Counted from the first letter of the stretch, positions 41,544-49,927 are shown. The stretch: DNA of 64,000 nucleotides from Euzebya tangerina (GCF_003074135.1 NZ_PPDK01000001.1:992001-1056000), one strand, 5' to 3'. The notes: generated by a model not told the origin, from the letters alone. A program made the numbers and translations.

Positions 41544-44285
41544 GTGGGGGCTCGGGAGTCCACGGCCAACTCTTCCGCTGTGCGTGTTGCGGGTGGGGAC
41601 GTCGGCTCCGGATCGGCTGAGGCCCCCAGGCCGTTCGGTCGCGGCGCGATCGTCCAGGAGGGCCAGCAGGCGCCCACGCACCTGGCGACGGCCCAGCGCG
41701 TCCGTCTCGACGGCTCGGCGCTGGCCCGGCCGCAGGCCGTGATCGACCGGCTGCACCGGGCGTGGGCCAGCAGGACGCCGGTGGTGGTCGAGTTGGTTGT
41801 CGACCCGGCTGAGCTGACCGTGCAGGAGCGGTCGACCGAGCCCGTGCACAGCCATCGCCCGACGATGCTCTTCCCCCGCGAGCGGCTGCGGCATCTGGTG
41901 TGGGCCAACAGCCTCGACTGTCGTGGCGGCGCCCCGATCTGGTGGCATGCGGTGAAGGCCGCCCGGGCCAGCGGCGGCCGGGTGGTGGCGGGCGGCCCGG
42001 CTGATGCGCTGGTGGTGGCCGCGGACGGCGAGGAGGTCCCGGTGTGGATCGACGGCGGTCCACGCCGGTCATGGGACGTGGAGCACCCGGTTCTGCACCG
42101 CGAGGACACGCAACGGGGCACCGTGATCCTCCCCACCGGTGCGGGGAGGGTTGGCGTCGGAGCGGCCCCGACCGGGTTGGCGCCGGATCAGGCCGCCGCT
42201 GTCCAGGCCCCCGGCGGGTCCGTGCGCGTGGCGGCACCCGCGGGCTCCGGCAAGACGCGCGTGCTGACGGCCAGACTCCAGGAACTCCTCGGACACCGCC
42301 AGGCCCCACCGGGCACCGTCCTGGCGCTGGCCTACAACACCAAGGCAGCCGCTGAGATGCGGGCCCGGAGTCGGGCCGGACGCGGCAGCCGCCGCGCCCA
42401 GGTGGCCACAGTTCACTCACACGCGCTGGCGATACTGCGGCGCCATCGGCCAGGGATCACCGTCCTCGACGAGCGCGATGTCAGAGCCCTGCTCGGGCAG
42501 CTGATCGAGCCACCTCGGCGCGCCAACGTCGACCCCCTCCAGCCCTACATCGATGCGCTGGAGACCGTCCGGACAGCGCTGAAGGACCCGGCGGAGGTCC
42601 AGGAGGACCGCGACGACGTCGAGGACCTCGACCGCATCTTCGGGGCCTATCGGGCCGTCCTGGCCGACCGCAACGCCGTCGACTTCCCGGAGATGGTCTA
42701 CGCCGCCATCGAACGCCTGCTGGTCGATCCTGCGGCCCGAGCCGCCGAGCAGTCCCACGCCGAGCAGGTCCTGGTGGACGAGTTCCAGGACCTCACCCCC
42801 GCCTACCTGCTCCTCATCAGACTGCTGGCCAGCCCGCAGCTGCAGTGCTTCGGGGTTGGCGACGACGACCAGGTCATCTACGGCCACGCGGGCGCCACGC
42901 CGCAGTACCTGCTGGACTTCGATCAGCTCTTCCCCGGCTCTGAGGACCACCCCCTCACCGTCAACTATCGCTGCCCCGCCCCGGTGGTCCGCGGTGCCGT
43001 GGCCTTGCTGGACAACAACGCCGTGCGGCTGGACAAGCAGATCAATCCAGGCCCCGACGCCGGCCAGAACGAGATCGCAGTGCACCGGGTCCACACCACC
43101 GAGCAGGCCAGGACAGCAGGATCGGTCATCGCGGATGCGCTGGATGCCGGCAGAGGTGCAGACGACCTCGCCGTGCTGGCCCGCATCAAGGTTGCGCTGC
43201 TCGGCACGCAAGCCGACCTCGCCGGTCGCGGGATCCCCACCCGCAGTCCCATCGGGGAGTGGCTGTTGCAACGTACGACGGTCCGGGCGGCCCTGGCCTA
43301 CCTCCGACTGGCGACAGACGACCACCTCGGTGGAGAGGACCTGGCAGAGATCCTCCACCGGCCCCTTCGTGCCATCCCCGGTGCCATGCGCGACACGCTT
43401 CGCCGCCGCGACTGGACTCCCCAGGGCTTCGGCGACTTCTGTCACAGCACCCCAGGCCGATCTGGACGGGCGCTCCAACGCATGGAACGGGATCTCACAG
43501 CCCTCCGCGGCCGAGCCCAGCGGCAACCGACGACGGAGGTGCTGCGGTACGTCGCAGACGTCATTGGCCTTGGAGATGTCGCTGCATCGCTGGACGCCTC
43601 CGCGGGAGATCAGATCGCCGCCAGCCACATCGACGACCTCGATGCCCTGCTGCAGGTCGCCGACCACTGCCCCGAGCCGACTGCGTTCGAGCGATTTCTC
43701 ACCGACGTCGTCCGGCAGCCCGATCCCGGTGGTCCAGCCGTGACCCTGTCCACCATCCACAGCGTGAAGGGGCTGGAGTGGCCACACGTCGTCGTGGTGG
43801 GGGCGGGCGAAGGGGTCAACCCGCATCGCCTGGCCACGACGCCACCGCAGATCGAGGAAGAACGACGTGTCTTCCACGTCGCCATGACCCGTGCGGGTGA
43901 CCAACTGACCGTCATCGCGCCACAGACCGGAACGTCCCGCTTCGTGGACGAGATGCTCGGCAAGACCCCACTGGTGGGGGCCTCGGCTGCGGCTCGCCCA
44001 GCCGTGGGACGCGCGACGACGACCCAGCCCAGGGCCACCCGGCCCAAGGTGACCCGGGAGGGGACCGGCAGCCGGCGCACCGCAACCGCCACACCCGCGC
44101 GCCCACAGTTCCGGGCAGCACCAGGACTGGCCCTCAAGGCCTCCGGCGGTCTGGAAGGGGTCGTCGAGTCCGTCACCGACGACGGGGCACTGGTCCGCAC
44201 ACCGCGTGGTTCCCTGCTGCGAGTCACCTTCGGCAGCGAGGTCCGCGTCGACGGTGACTTCGGCACCCTGACGCGCCCCACCTAG
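41544..44285 (+). CDS. UvrD/Rep-family helicase with added N-terminal domain
   Basis: Superfamily 1A DNA helicase of 913 residues. The Q-motif region GLAPDQAAAVQAPGGSVRVA precedes Walker A APAGSGKT (231-238). Walker B is VLVDEFQDL near 412, then VGDDDQVIYGHAGATPQYLLDF, the LTVNYRCP motif, TLSTIHSVKGLEWPHVVVVG near 735 and FHVAMTRA near 778. About 210 residues precede the helicase core and match no usual UvrD region. The C-terminus ends with a basic linker and a Tudor-like barrel, GVVESVTDDGALVRTPRGSLLRV, as in UvrD/PcrA. It begins with GTG directly after the TGA of nurA. A helicase at the end of a herA-sbcDC-nurA locus suggests a dedicated end-processing machine (inference). Confidence 0.93.
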   Translation: MGARESTANSSAVRVAGGDVGSGSAEAPRPFGRGAIVQEGQQAPTHLATAQRVRLDGSALARPQAVIDRLHRAWASRTPVVVELVVDPAELTVQERSTEPVHSHRPTMLFPRERLRHLVWANSLDCRGGAPIWWHAVKAARASGGRVVAGGPADALVVAADGEEVPVWIDGGPRRSWDVEHPVLHREDTQRGTVILPTGAGRVGVGAAPTGLAPDQAAAVQAPGGSVRVAAPAGSGKTRVLTARLQELLGHRQAPPGTVLALAYNTKAAAEMRARSRAGRGSRRAQVATVHSHALAILRRHRPGITVLDERDVRALLGQLIEPPRRANVDPLQPYIDALETVRTALKDPAEVQEDRDDVEDLDRIFGAYRAVLADRNAVDFPEMVYAAIERLLVDPAARAAEQSHAEQVLVDEFQDLTPAYLLLIRLLASPQLQCFGVGDDDQVIYGHAGATPQYLLDFDQLFPGSEDHPLTVNYRCPAPVVRGAVALLDNNAVRLDKQINPGPDAGQNEIAVHRVHTTEQARTAGSVIADALDAGRGADDLAVLARIKVALLGTQADLAGRGIPTRSPIGEWLLQRTTVRAALAYLRLATDDHLGGEDLAEILHRPLRAIPGAMRDTLRRRDWTPQGFGDFCHSTPGRSGRALQRMERDLTALRGRAQRQPTTEVLRYVADVIGLGDVAASLDASAGDQIAASHIDDLDALLQVADHCPEPTAFERFLTDVVRQPDPGGPAVTLSTIHSVKGLEWPHVVVVGAGEGVNPHRLATTPPQIEEERRVFHVAMTRAGDQLTVIAPQTGTSRFVDEMLGKTPLVGASAAARPAVGRATTTQPRATRPKVTREGTGSRRTATATPARPQFRAAPGLALKASGGLEGVVESVTDDGALVRTPRGSLLRVTFGSEVRVDGDFGTLTRPT

Positions 44286-44320
44286 CACCGCCGCCAGCTC
44301 GCTTCGGCGCGCCGGGATAC

Positions 44321-44359
44321 CAGGGGAAACCCTGATGGGGGTCTATCCGGGCAACCCCC
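44321..44359 (+). other. Two adjacent inverted repeats between helicase and pspC
   Basis: CAGGG-GAAA-CCCTG (44321-44334) is a perfect 5-bp stem with a GNRA-type tetraloop, followed by GGGGGT (44337-44342) pairing with ACCCCC (44354-44359) across 11 bases. They could be a weak terminator of the helicase operon or leader structures of pspC. No U-run follows. Confidence 0.4.
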
Positions 44360-44440
44360 AACAGACACCGAAGGTGCAGTTCCGTACCGTCCTTGTTGTC
44401 GCCGGATCCACCGCGACACCCACCGACCTCGAAGGACACG

Positions 44441-44932
44441 ATGACCATGTCAACCGCCACCGCCCCTACGACCTCCCGTCGCCTGTACCGCTCCACTCGT
44501 GACTCCCGTCTGGGCGGGGTCTGCGGCGGCTTGGCGGAGATGATGGGCTGGGACCCGACGACCGTTCGTCTGGTCGCCGTCCTCTCGCTCCTGCTGCCCG
44601 GCCCCCAGGCCATCATCTACCTGGCCGCCTGGGCGATCATCCCCACCGACGCCACGGTGTTCGGCTGGAACGACCGGCCGTCGGGCTACCAACCGAACGG
44701 CGCTCCGCCACACCCGCCGGCCCCGTCGATGCCGACCCCGCCGGCGCAGGCGTCTCCCGCTCCGGCTGCTCACGCCGACGCCGTCGTCGACGAGGCGGCT
44801 CAGGCACAGGAGGAGGCGCGCGCGGAGGTCGAGGCGGCGGACGTGACCAACCACGTGGGGGCTGACACCGACGCCTCCCACGACGCAGGTGCTGACACCG
44901 CAGGCACCGACACCGACGGCCCCACGGCCTAG
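44441..44932 (+). CDS. PspC-domain membrane protein
   Basis: A 163-residue protein with an N-terminal PspC domain: RRLYRSTRDSRLGGVCGGLAEMMGWDPTTVRL, followed by a single membrane helix LVAVLSLLLPGPQAIIYLAAWAIIP. The second half is a disordered tail rich in Pro, Ala, Asp and Thr. PspC proteins take part in envelope-stress responses; in actinobacteria they are often stand-alone or fused to sensor kinases. ATG 44441 has GAAGGA 10 bases before it. It is separated from the helicase operon by 155 bp and ends before a strong terminator. Confidence 0.9.
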   Translation: MTMSTATAPTTSRRLYRSTRDSRLGGVCGGLAEMMGWDPTTVRLVAVLSLLLPGPQAIIYLAAWAIIPTDATVFGWNDRPSGYQPNGAPPHPPAPSMPTPPAQASPAPAAHADAVVDEAAQAQEEARAEVEAADVTNHVGADTDASHDAGADTAGTDTDGPTA

Positions 44933-44962
44933 ACCTCCGTCGCGCTCCGGACGCCCACATCT

Positions 44963-44991
44963 GACGACCCGCCCGATTCGGGCGGGTCGTC
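44963..44991. terminator. Bidirectional terminator hairpin
   Basis: GACGACCCGCCCGA and its exact reverse complement are separated by one base, a stem of up to 14 bp, with a weak T-rich tail (GTTGTG) on the plus strand. It lies between the convergent pspC and SF2 helicase genes and can serve both. Confidence 0.88.
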
Positions 44992-45002
44992 GTTGTGCCG
45001 CC

Positions 45003-46613
45003 CTAGAGTCTGGCCAACCACTTCTCCCCGACGGCCAGCCGACGTTCGAGGTCCGCCACGGTGGCGTCGGAGATCCGGGAGATGCCGGACTGCTTGTTCA
45101 GTTCGGCGTTCACCGATCGGTGGTTCAGGCCCGCCCTGCGGGCCAGCACCCGGGCGAGGTCGGCGTTGCGCTGTCGCATCTGGGTCTTGGTGAGGTGCCG
45201 CGGAGCAGGGCCAGACGCTCCCTCGTCGATGGCGTGCACCACACCTCCTGGCGTCGGTGGCGGGAGCAACTCCAGCGGGACCCCGACCTGGTCGGATTGG
45301 GGAAAGGCCGAGGTGTCGAACCACTCCGGTTCCTCGGTGTCAGTGGTCGCCGTCGACGCAACAGCCTGGAAGAGCGAGATCTGCTCACCGTCGGCAACGA
45401 GGCCGGCCAGCGGATCCTCGACCTCCTCCGCCTCAGCACCGTCATCCTCTCGGCGGCGCAGCAGGTGACGACGGGCTTCGGCGATGCCCAGCGCGTGCGC
45501 ACGGAGCCGGGGATCATCCGGCAGGAACATCATCGACCGCTGCCCGCGCGTCTCGGGCGTGACCCGCACCAAGCGACCGACGGCTTGCCGGAAGAACAGT
45601 TCGGTGGAGGTGTTGGTCGCGAACACCCCAACCCGCAGCCGGGGGATGTCCACACCCTCGCTCACCATTCTCACGGCGACGATCCACGGGGCCGAGGAGC
45701 CGGCGAAGGCCCCGATCTTGGCGGAGGCATCCGGGTCTTCGGAGGTCGTGACGACGGCCTCCACCCCGCACCGCTCGCGGAGGATCCGGGCCACACCGCG
45801 GGCATGCTCGGTGTCCATGGTGATGGCAAGCCCACCGGCATCGGCTTGGTGCTGTCGCAGTCGCATGAGGCTCTGGTTGGCCCGGGTCAGCACGGCGGGC
45901 AGCCACTCACCGTCCAGCGAGAGGGCGGTTCGGAGCCGCTGGGCCGACAGCGTCCGGTCCAACTCGTCGGCGAACGAGGCGGCGTGATGGGAGCCGTCGG
46001 GCGACACCCACTCCATGTCCCCCTCCACGCGAGGGAAGTAGACAGGTCGGACCACGCCGTCGGCCAGGGCATCGGCGTAGCCGTACTCGACATCCGGCAT
46101 GGCCTCGTCGAGGTCGTAGCGCACGAAGGGGATGGCCTGCGTATCGGACCGGAACGGCGTACCCGACAGCCCGATGCGGCGACGGGTGTCGGCGAAGGCC
46201 GTGGCGACCCCGTCCCCCCAGGCTCGGTCATCGCCCGCGTGATGGATCTCGTCGAGGACGACCACGCCGCCAGCGGAGCGCGCGCGCAGCTCGCCGGCCG
46301 CGCTGGCCACCTGCTGATAGGTGGTGACGATGCCGTGCATGTCGGCCCCGAACGGTTCGCCGGTCTGCCAGGCCGGATTGAGGTGCAGGCCAAGCCGGGC
46401 CGCGGCGTCCGCCCACTGCACCTTCAGATGTGCGGTGGGCGCCACCACCACCGCAGGTGCGGGCCGCTGCAGCAATTCGCGGCTGATTGCGGCGAGGGCG
46501 AACGTGGTCTTCCCGGCGCCAGGCGTGGCCACGGCCAGGAAGTCGGGGTGGGGATGTGCCTGCAGGGTGGTGAGCGCACGTTGTTGCCAGGGGCGGAGCA
46601 TGAGAGCAGGCAC
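45003..46613 (-). CDS. Superfamily 2 DEAD/DEAH-type helicase
   Basis: ATP-dependent helicase or translocase of 536 residues. The entry motif LRPWQQRAL precedes Walker A ATPGAGKTT (about 29-37), AVVVAPTAHLKVQW (Ia), VVVLDEIHHAG (Walker B), IGLSGTPFRSD (III), VRMVSEGVDIPRLRVGV (V) and RQAVGRLVRVTPETRG (VI). The arrangement resembles RadD/XPB-like SF2 enzymes and helicase parts of restriction systems, but no nuclease domain is seen. The C-terminal 130 residues, with HLTKTQMRQRNADLARVLARRAGLNHRSVNAELN, look like a helical DNA-binding part. A DNA-repair role is plausible. It is convergent with pspC and divergent from the GGDEF gene. Confidence 0.92.
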   Translation of the reverse strand: MPALMLRPWQQRALTTLQAHPHPDFLAVATPGAGKTTFALAAISRELLQRPAPAVVVAPTAHLKVQWADAAARLGLHLNPAWQTGEPFGADMHGIVTTYQQVASAAGELRARSAGGVVVLDEIHHAGDDRAWGDGVATAFADTRRRIGLSGTPFRSDTQAIPFVRYDLDEAMPDVEYGYADALADGVVRPVYFPRVEGDMEWVSPDGSHHAASFADELDRTLSAQRLRTALSLDGEWLPAVLTRANQSLMRLRQHQADAGGLAITMDTEHARGVARILRERCGVEAVVTTSEDPDASAKIGAFAGSSAPWIVAVRMVSEGVDIPRLRVGVFATNTSTELFFRQAVGRLVRVTPETRGQRSMMFLPDDPRLRAHALGIAEARRHLLRRREDDGAEAEEVEDPLAGLVADGEQISLFQAVASTATTDTEEPEWFDTSAFPQSDQVGVPLELLPPPTPGGVVHAIDEGASGPAPRHLTKTQMRQRNADLARVLARRAGLNHRSVNAELNKQSGISRISDATVADLERRLAVGEKWLARL

Positions 46614-46705
46614 GGGTCCGACAGGGTGCCATCCCGACGTGCGCCTCGCCCGGCACCGCCACCCGGCCCCGGTTGGTCAAGTCCGGTCGGCGACGGTCGA
46701 TACTG

Positions 46706-48310
46706 ATGGTCGGGATGGACGATTCTGCGGTCGAGCCGATGATGACCAGTCCACGAGTGGCCGAGTTGGTCAGCCGCGTGCAGTTCGGCGAGGCGGCGGC
46801 CGCCCGCCGGGAGGCGGAGCGCCTGCTCGCCGCTGGCTACGGCACCACCGACGACGCCACGATGTTGCAGGTGGTCATCGCGCTGGGCTGCATGATCGAG
46901 GAGGGACCCGAGGCCGCCGTGGCGTTGCTGCAGCGACGTCTGGACGAGTTGGACACGACCGACGCGTCATCGGCGGTGGAGCGGGGGTATCTCATCGGAC
47001 TCCGAGCCCACATGCTGGTCGTGCAGGACCAGACGCCACTGGCGCTGGAGGACCTCGTCACCGTCGAGACGCTGCTCGGAGCGCTGGACCACACACGGCA
47101 CGTCGTCCGGATGTTGTCCATGAACGTCGGCGTGACGTACGGCTTCTTGGCCATGTATCCGCTGGCGGAGGAGCACCTGGCGCCGCTGGTCGAACCACAT
47201 GGGGGCCCGTGGCGACAGGCAGACCAGATGCTGTGCTACCTGAACCTGTTCGACAACAGTCTTCGCTGGGCGCAGGAGCTTGAACGGGCCGGACTGGCAG
47301 ATGGTCCGGACGACGCAGGCTTCGGCGCGCACCTGGACGACGCCGAGCGCTGGTGCACAGCTGGGCTGGCCCTCCTCGACGATCTGCCCACCGACGACAT
47401 GGCCGCCTGGGGCCACCTGCTCCGTCGTGGCCACATCCTACTGCTGGCCTACCGGCACCCCAGCGCGGCCATCGGGCCGGCACGAAGTCAGCTGATGGAG
47501 GATCTGACCAGCGAGACCCCGGGCCATGCGGCGGCCATGGCGAGTGCGCTGTCGCTGGCCCTGCGCAGGACCGGTCAGACGGCAGAGGGGTACGACGTCG
47601 CCTGTCAGGCGGTCCAACTCGCCGCCGATGCCGACCGGGCGGTGGTGCTGCAGGCGACCTACCAACGGCACCTCGCCAGCATGGCCTTGGGCCGATCTGG
47701 CAGCGTCGACGCTCACGAGGCCCTGCGGGCGGCCCACCTGACGATCTGGCAGGGCCGCGAACAGGACGTGGAACACGTGCGGCGCCGTCGCGAGCTGTCA
47801 TCACTGCGAGCCCAGCATCGCGATGCGTTGGCCGAGGCCCGTCGGGACCCACTGACCGGTGTCGGCAACCGCCGGGCCCTTGACGAGTGGCTGCAGTGGC
47901 GTCCGATCGGCCCGGCGACGGCGTTCGTGATCGATCTGGACGCGTTCAAGCTGATCAACGACCGGCACGGCCACCACGTCGGGGACCGCGTGCTGCAGCT
48001 GGTTGCGACCGCGCTGCGGCAGGCCATCCGGGACGAGGACCTGTTGGTCAGGGCCGGAGGGGATGAGTTCGTGGTGGCCTGTGACGGGCGGGAGCACGAT
48101 CCGACCGCGATGTCGCTGCGGCTTGCCCGGTCCATCGCCTCCGTTGCCGTCCTGCCGGAGTTGCCGGCCGGGTCGGTGACCGGCTCCGTCGGGTATGCGG
48201 TGGCGGAGGTCGGTGAGGAGACCACCAAGCTGTTCAAGGGCGCCGACCGAATGATGTTCGAACGGAAGCAACCGCGGACGGACCGTCGTCGGTCCCGCTC
48301 GTCAGCCTGA
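46706..48310 (+). CDS. Diguanylate cyclase with helical repeat N-terminus
   Basis: Cytosolic protein of about 534 residues from ATG 46706 (ATG 46715 is nearly as good). Residues 1-340 are helical and resemble tetratricopeptide-type repeats without clear signatures (for example EGPEAAVALLQRRLDELD, YPLAEEHLAPLVEPHGG and AYRHPSAAIGPARSQLMEDL). A short coiled coil (VEHVRRRRELSSLRAQHRDALAEARRDPLTG) leads into the GGDEF domain with VIDLDAFKLINDRHGHHVGDRVL and an intact GGDEF in RAGGDEFVVACDG. No EAL domain is present, so it should only synthesise c-di-GMP. Its last 9 bp overlap the stop of the convergent SRPBCC gene. Confidence 0.92.
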   Translation: MVGMDDSAVEPMMTSPRVAELVSRVQFGEAAAARREAERLLAAGYGTTDDATMLQVVIALGCMIEEGPEAAVALLQRRLDELDTTDASSAVERGYLIGLRAHMLVVQDQTPLALEDLVTVETLLGALDHTRHVVRMLSMNVGVTYGFLAMYPLAEEHLAPLVEPHGGPWRQADQMLCYLNLFDNSLRWAQELERAGLADGPDDAGFGAHLDDAERWCTAGLALLDDLPTDDMAAWGHLLRRGHILLLAYRHPSAAIGPARSQLMEDLTSETPGHAAAMASALSLALRRTGQTAEGYDVACQAVQLAADADRAVVLQATYQRHLASMALGRSGSVDAHEALRAAHLTIWQGREQDVEHVRRRRELSSLRAQHRDALAEARRDPLTGVGNRRALDEWLQWRPIGPATAFVIDLDAFKLINDRHGHHVGDRVLQLVATALRQAIRDEDLLVRAGGDEFVVACDGREHDPTAMSLRLARSIASVAVLPELPAGSVTGSVGYAVAEVGEETTKLFKGADRMMFERKQPRTDRRRSRSSA

Positions 48311-48730
48311 GGTCTCTGCAGCCTGCTTCAGGCCGTCGGCGAACTGGTTGAAGCTCTCAGTCATGTCGGGAATCGACCTGGTGATGAGCCCCGCGAGGAG
48401 GCCGCTGAACTCCTCGGTCATCGAGAACCGGGTGACCCTGTCGGTCTCATCGAGTCGGAAGGTCCGCTCGCCGGTGAACAGACCCAAGGGCAAGCCGTCC
48501 GACCACACCAACCGGTTGGGCGCGGACATCTCGGTGACGGTGAGCTTGAACGTCCGCTTCGGGTTGACGATGGACCGCAGCTGGATGGTCCGGCCCAGCT
48601 CGATGGGTCCCGTGATGGAGACGACCGCGGGGTTCCAGTCCGGGTAGGAGGTGGCGTCGGTCAACAGGTCCCAGACGGCGCGAGCGGGAGCGTTGATGGT
48701 CCGCTCGACGTGGTAGCGCGTCACGGCCAT
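48302..48730 (-). CDS. SRPBCC-family (START-like) protein
   Basis: A 142-residue polyketide-cyclase/Bet v 1-like ligand-binding protein: YHVERTINAPARAVWDLLTDATSYPDWNPAVVSITGPIELGRTIQLR at the start and a C-terminal helix SIPDMTESFNQFADGLKQAAE. Members bind hydrophobic ligands or act as aromatase/cyclase or stress proteins. The start ATG 48730 is 2 bp after the stop of the uncharacterised gene at 48733-49152, so the two form an operon. The pair is divergent from a WYL regulator that probably controls it. The longer open frame up to 49225 is only a mirror of the upstream gene. Confidence 0.9.
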   Translation of the reverse strand: MAVTRYHVERTINAPARAVWDLLTDATSYPDWNPAVVSITGPIELGRTIQLRSIVNPKRTFKLTVTEMSAPNRLVWSDGLPLGLFTGERTFRLDETDRVTRFSMTEEFSGLLAGLITRSIPDMTESFNQFADGLKQAAETSG

Positions 48731-48732
48731 GG

Positions 48733-49152
48733 CTACAGCGCTCGCATGCGGTTGTTCCGAGCGTTGTGCTCGACCTCGGCCAGGCCAAGCGCTTCGAGCA
48801 CGGGCGGGACGTAGTTGGCGAACCGCCCACGCAAGCCCTTCTTCAGGCCGTACCAACCCCCGACCGGGTTGTCCGAGGAACGGCCCCAGGCCTCCACGGT
48901 TCCCTCGGCCGCGGTCTTCTGCTCGTCGGCGTTGCCCAGTGGGACCCAGTCGCCGTCCTCGACCAGCATGGCGTGCAGGTCCTCGATGCAGGACAGGTGG
49001 TAGCGCAGCTGCGTCTTGCCGACCTGCACGACGAGCGCGGCTGGATCTCCCTCGGGTTCGCGCCAGGCCTCGAAGCCGCTCCTGCCGGGTGGGGTGGTCA
49101 ACTGCCAGGGGTCGTCGACGGTGCCGATGCCCTCGATGTCGTCTCGTGTCAT
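48733..49152 (-). CDS. Uncharacterised protein upstream of the SRPBCC gene
   Basis: A 139-residue soluble protein from ATG 49152 (MTRDDIEGIGTVDDPWQLTTPPG). No catalytic motif is recognised. It contains LRYHLSCIEDLHAMLVEDGDWVPLGNADEQ and AEGTVEAWGRSSDNPVGGWYGLKKGLRGRFANYVPPVLEALGLAEVEHNARNNRMRAL, a pattern found in small conserved proteins that accompany WYL-type regulators. It is the first gene of a two-gene unit with an SRPBCC protein, and its promoter region contains the TGACA/TGTCA inverted repeat. Function is unknown. Confidence 0.72.
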   Translation of the reverse strand: MTRDDIEGIGTVDDPWQLTTPPGRSGFEAWREPEGDPAALVVQVGKTQLRYHLSCIEDLHAMLVEDGDWVPLGNADEQKTAAEGTVEAWGRSSDNPVGGWYGLKKGLRGRFANYVPPVLEALGLAEVEHNARNNRMRAL

Positions 49153-49176
49153 GTGACCACCGTGGCAGCCGATACC

Positions 49177-49191
49177 TGACATCTACTGTCA
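49177..49191. promoter_or_regulatory. Candidate operator TGACA-N5-TGTCA
   Basis: A perfect inverted repeat, TGACA-TCTAC-TGTCA, lies in the 60-bp gap between a divergent WYL-type regulator gene and the two-gene unit at 48302-49152. DeoR/YafY-WYL regulators commonly control a neighbouring gene from such a shared site. The role is inferred from symmetry and position. Confidence 0.6.
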
Positions 49192-49212
49192 TGGTCGGCA
49201 GGATTGTGTGGG

Positions 49213-49911
49213 ATGCGCGCGGCACGGGCTCTGGACATGCTGCTCTACCTGCAGCGGCAGGGGCAGACGACGGCGGGTCGCCTGGCCGAGGAGCTGGAGG
49301 TCTCCGAGCGCACCATCCTGCGCGACGTCGAGGTGCTCAGCGAGGCGGGCATCCCGATCTACACCGTCCAGGGGCCGGCGGGTGGGATCGCACTGCTGGA
49401 TGGGTTCCAGACGGACCTGACCGGATTGACGACCGACGACGTCCGGACGCTGTTCCTGGTGGGACAGCCGCGGGTCGCGCACCGGCTGGGGCTTGCCGCC
49501 GCAGCGCAGACGGTCCGAGCCAAGCTGGTGGCCGCACTGCCGACCGTGATGCGTGCTGAGGCTGACCGGCTCGGCGGGTGGTTCCTGCACGATCCGGACC
49601 CGTGGGAGGGGCATCAGATCCCGCACGGGGAGCTCCGCCGGGTCGCTCTCGCGATCACCCGCCGACGAGAGATCGAGTTGACACTGGCGGCGGGCCAGCC
49701 GGCGGTCCGGGTGCAGCCGCTCGGGTTGGTGCTGAAGGCCGGGGAGTGGCTCCTCGTCCATCAGTCCATCCAGGCCCCTGCTGTGGCCGTCACCAGCTTG
49801 CGGAGTCTGCGGGCAACGCGGCTGACCAGCCGTCCGTTCGTGGTGCCGGAGGGGTTCTCCCTTGACCGGTTCTGGCACGCGCACCTGGCTGAGGTCGGGA
49901 CGCGCCGCTGA
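49213..49911 (+). CDS. HTH/WYL-type transcriptional regulator
   Basis: YafY/PafC-like regulator of 232 residues from ATG 49213. The winged helix-turn-helix (about 1-60) reads ARALDMLLYLQRQGQTTAGRLAEELEVSERTILRDVEVLSEAGIPI. The C-terminal half resembles a WYL domain in divergent or shortened form: ELTLAAGQPAVRVQPLGLVLKAGEWLLVHQS, where the WYL triad is replaced by the WLL of EWLLV. The domain is thought to bind small ligands or oligonucleotides. The gene is divergent from the unit encoding an uncharacterised and an SRPBCC protein, with an inverted repeat between them, so local regulation is likely. Confidence 0.9.
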   Translation: MRAARALDMLLYLQRQGQTTAGRLAEELEVSERTILRDVEVLSEAGIPIYTVQGPAGGIALLDGFQTDLTGLTTDDVRTLFLVGQPRVAHRLGLAAAAQTVRAKLVAALPTVMRAEADRLGGWFLHDPDPWEGHQIPHGELRRVALAITRRREIELTLAAGQPAVRVQPLGLVLKAGEWLLVHQSIQAPAVAVTSLRSLRATRLTSRPFVVPEGFSLDRFWHAHLAEVGTRR

Positions 49912-49927
49912 TCACGCCGTGGGCGGG

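Noticed and set aside
44321-44359. Riboswitch upstream of pspC
   Set aside because: Two small hairpins only; no known aptamer pattern and pspC is not a typical riboswitch target.
45003-46613. Type I/III restriction helicase subunit
   Set aside because: Only the SF2 helicase motifs are present, with no nuclease motif and no methylase or specificity neighbour.
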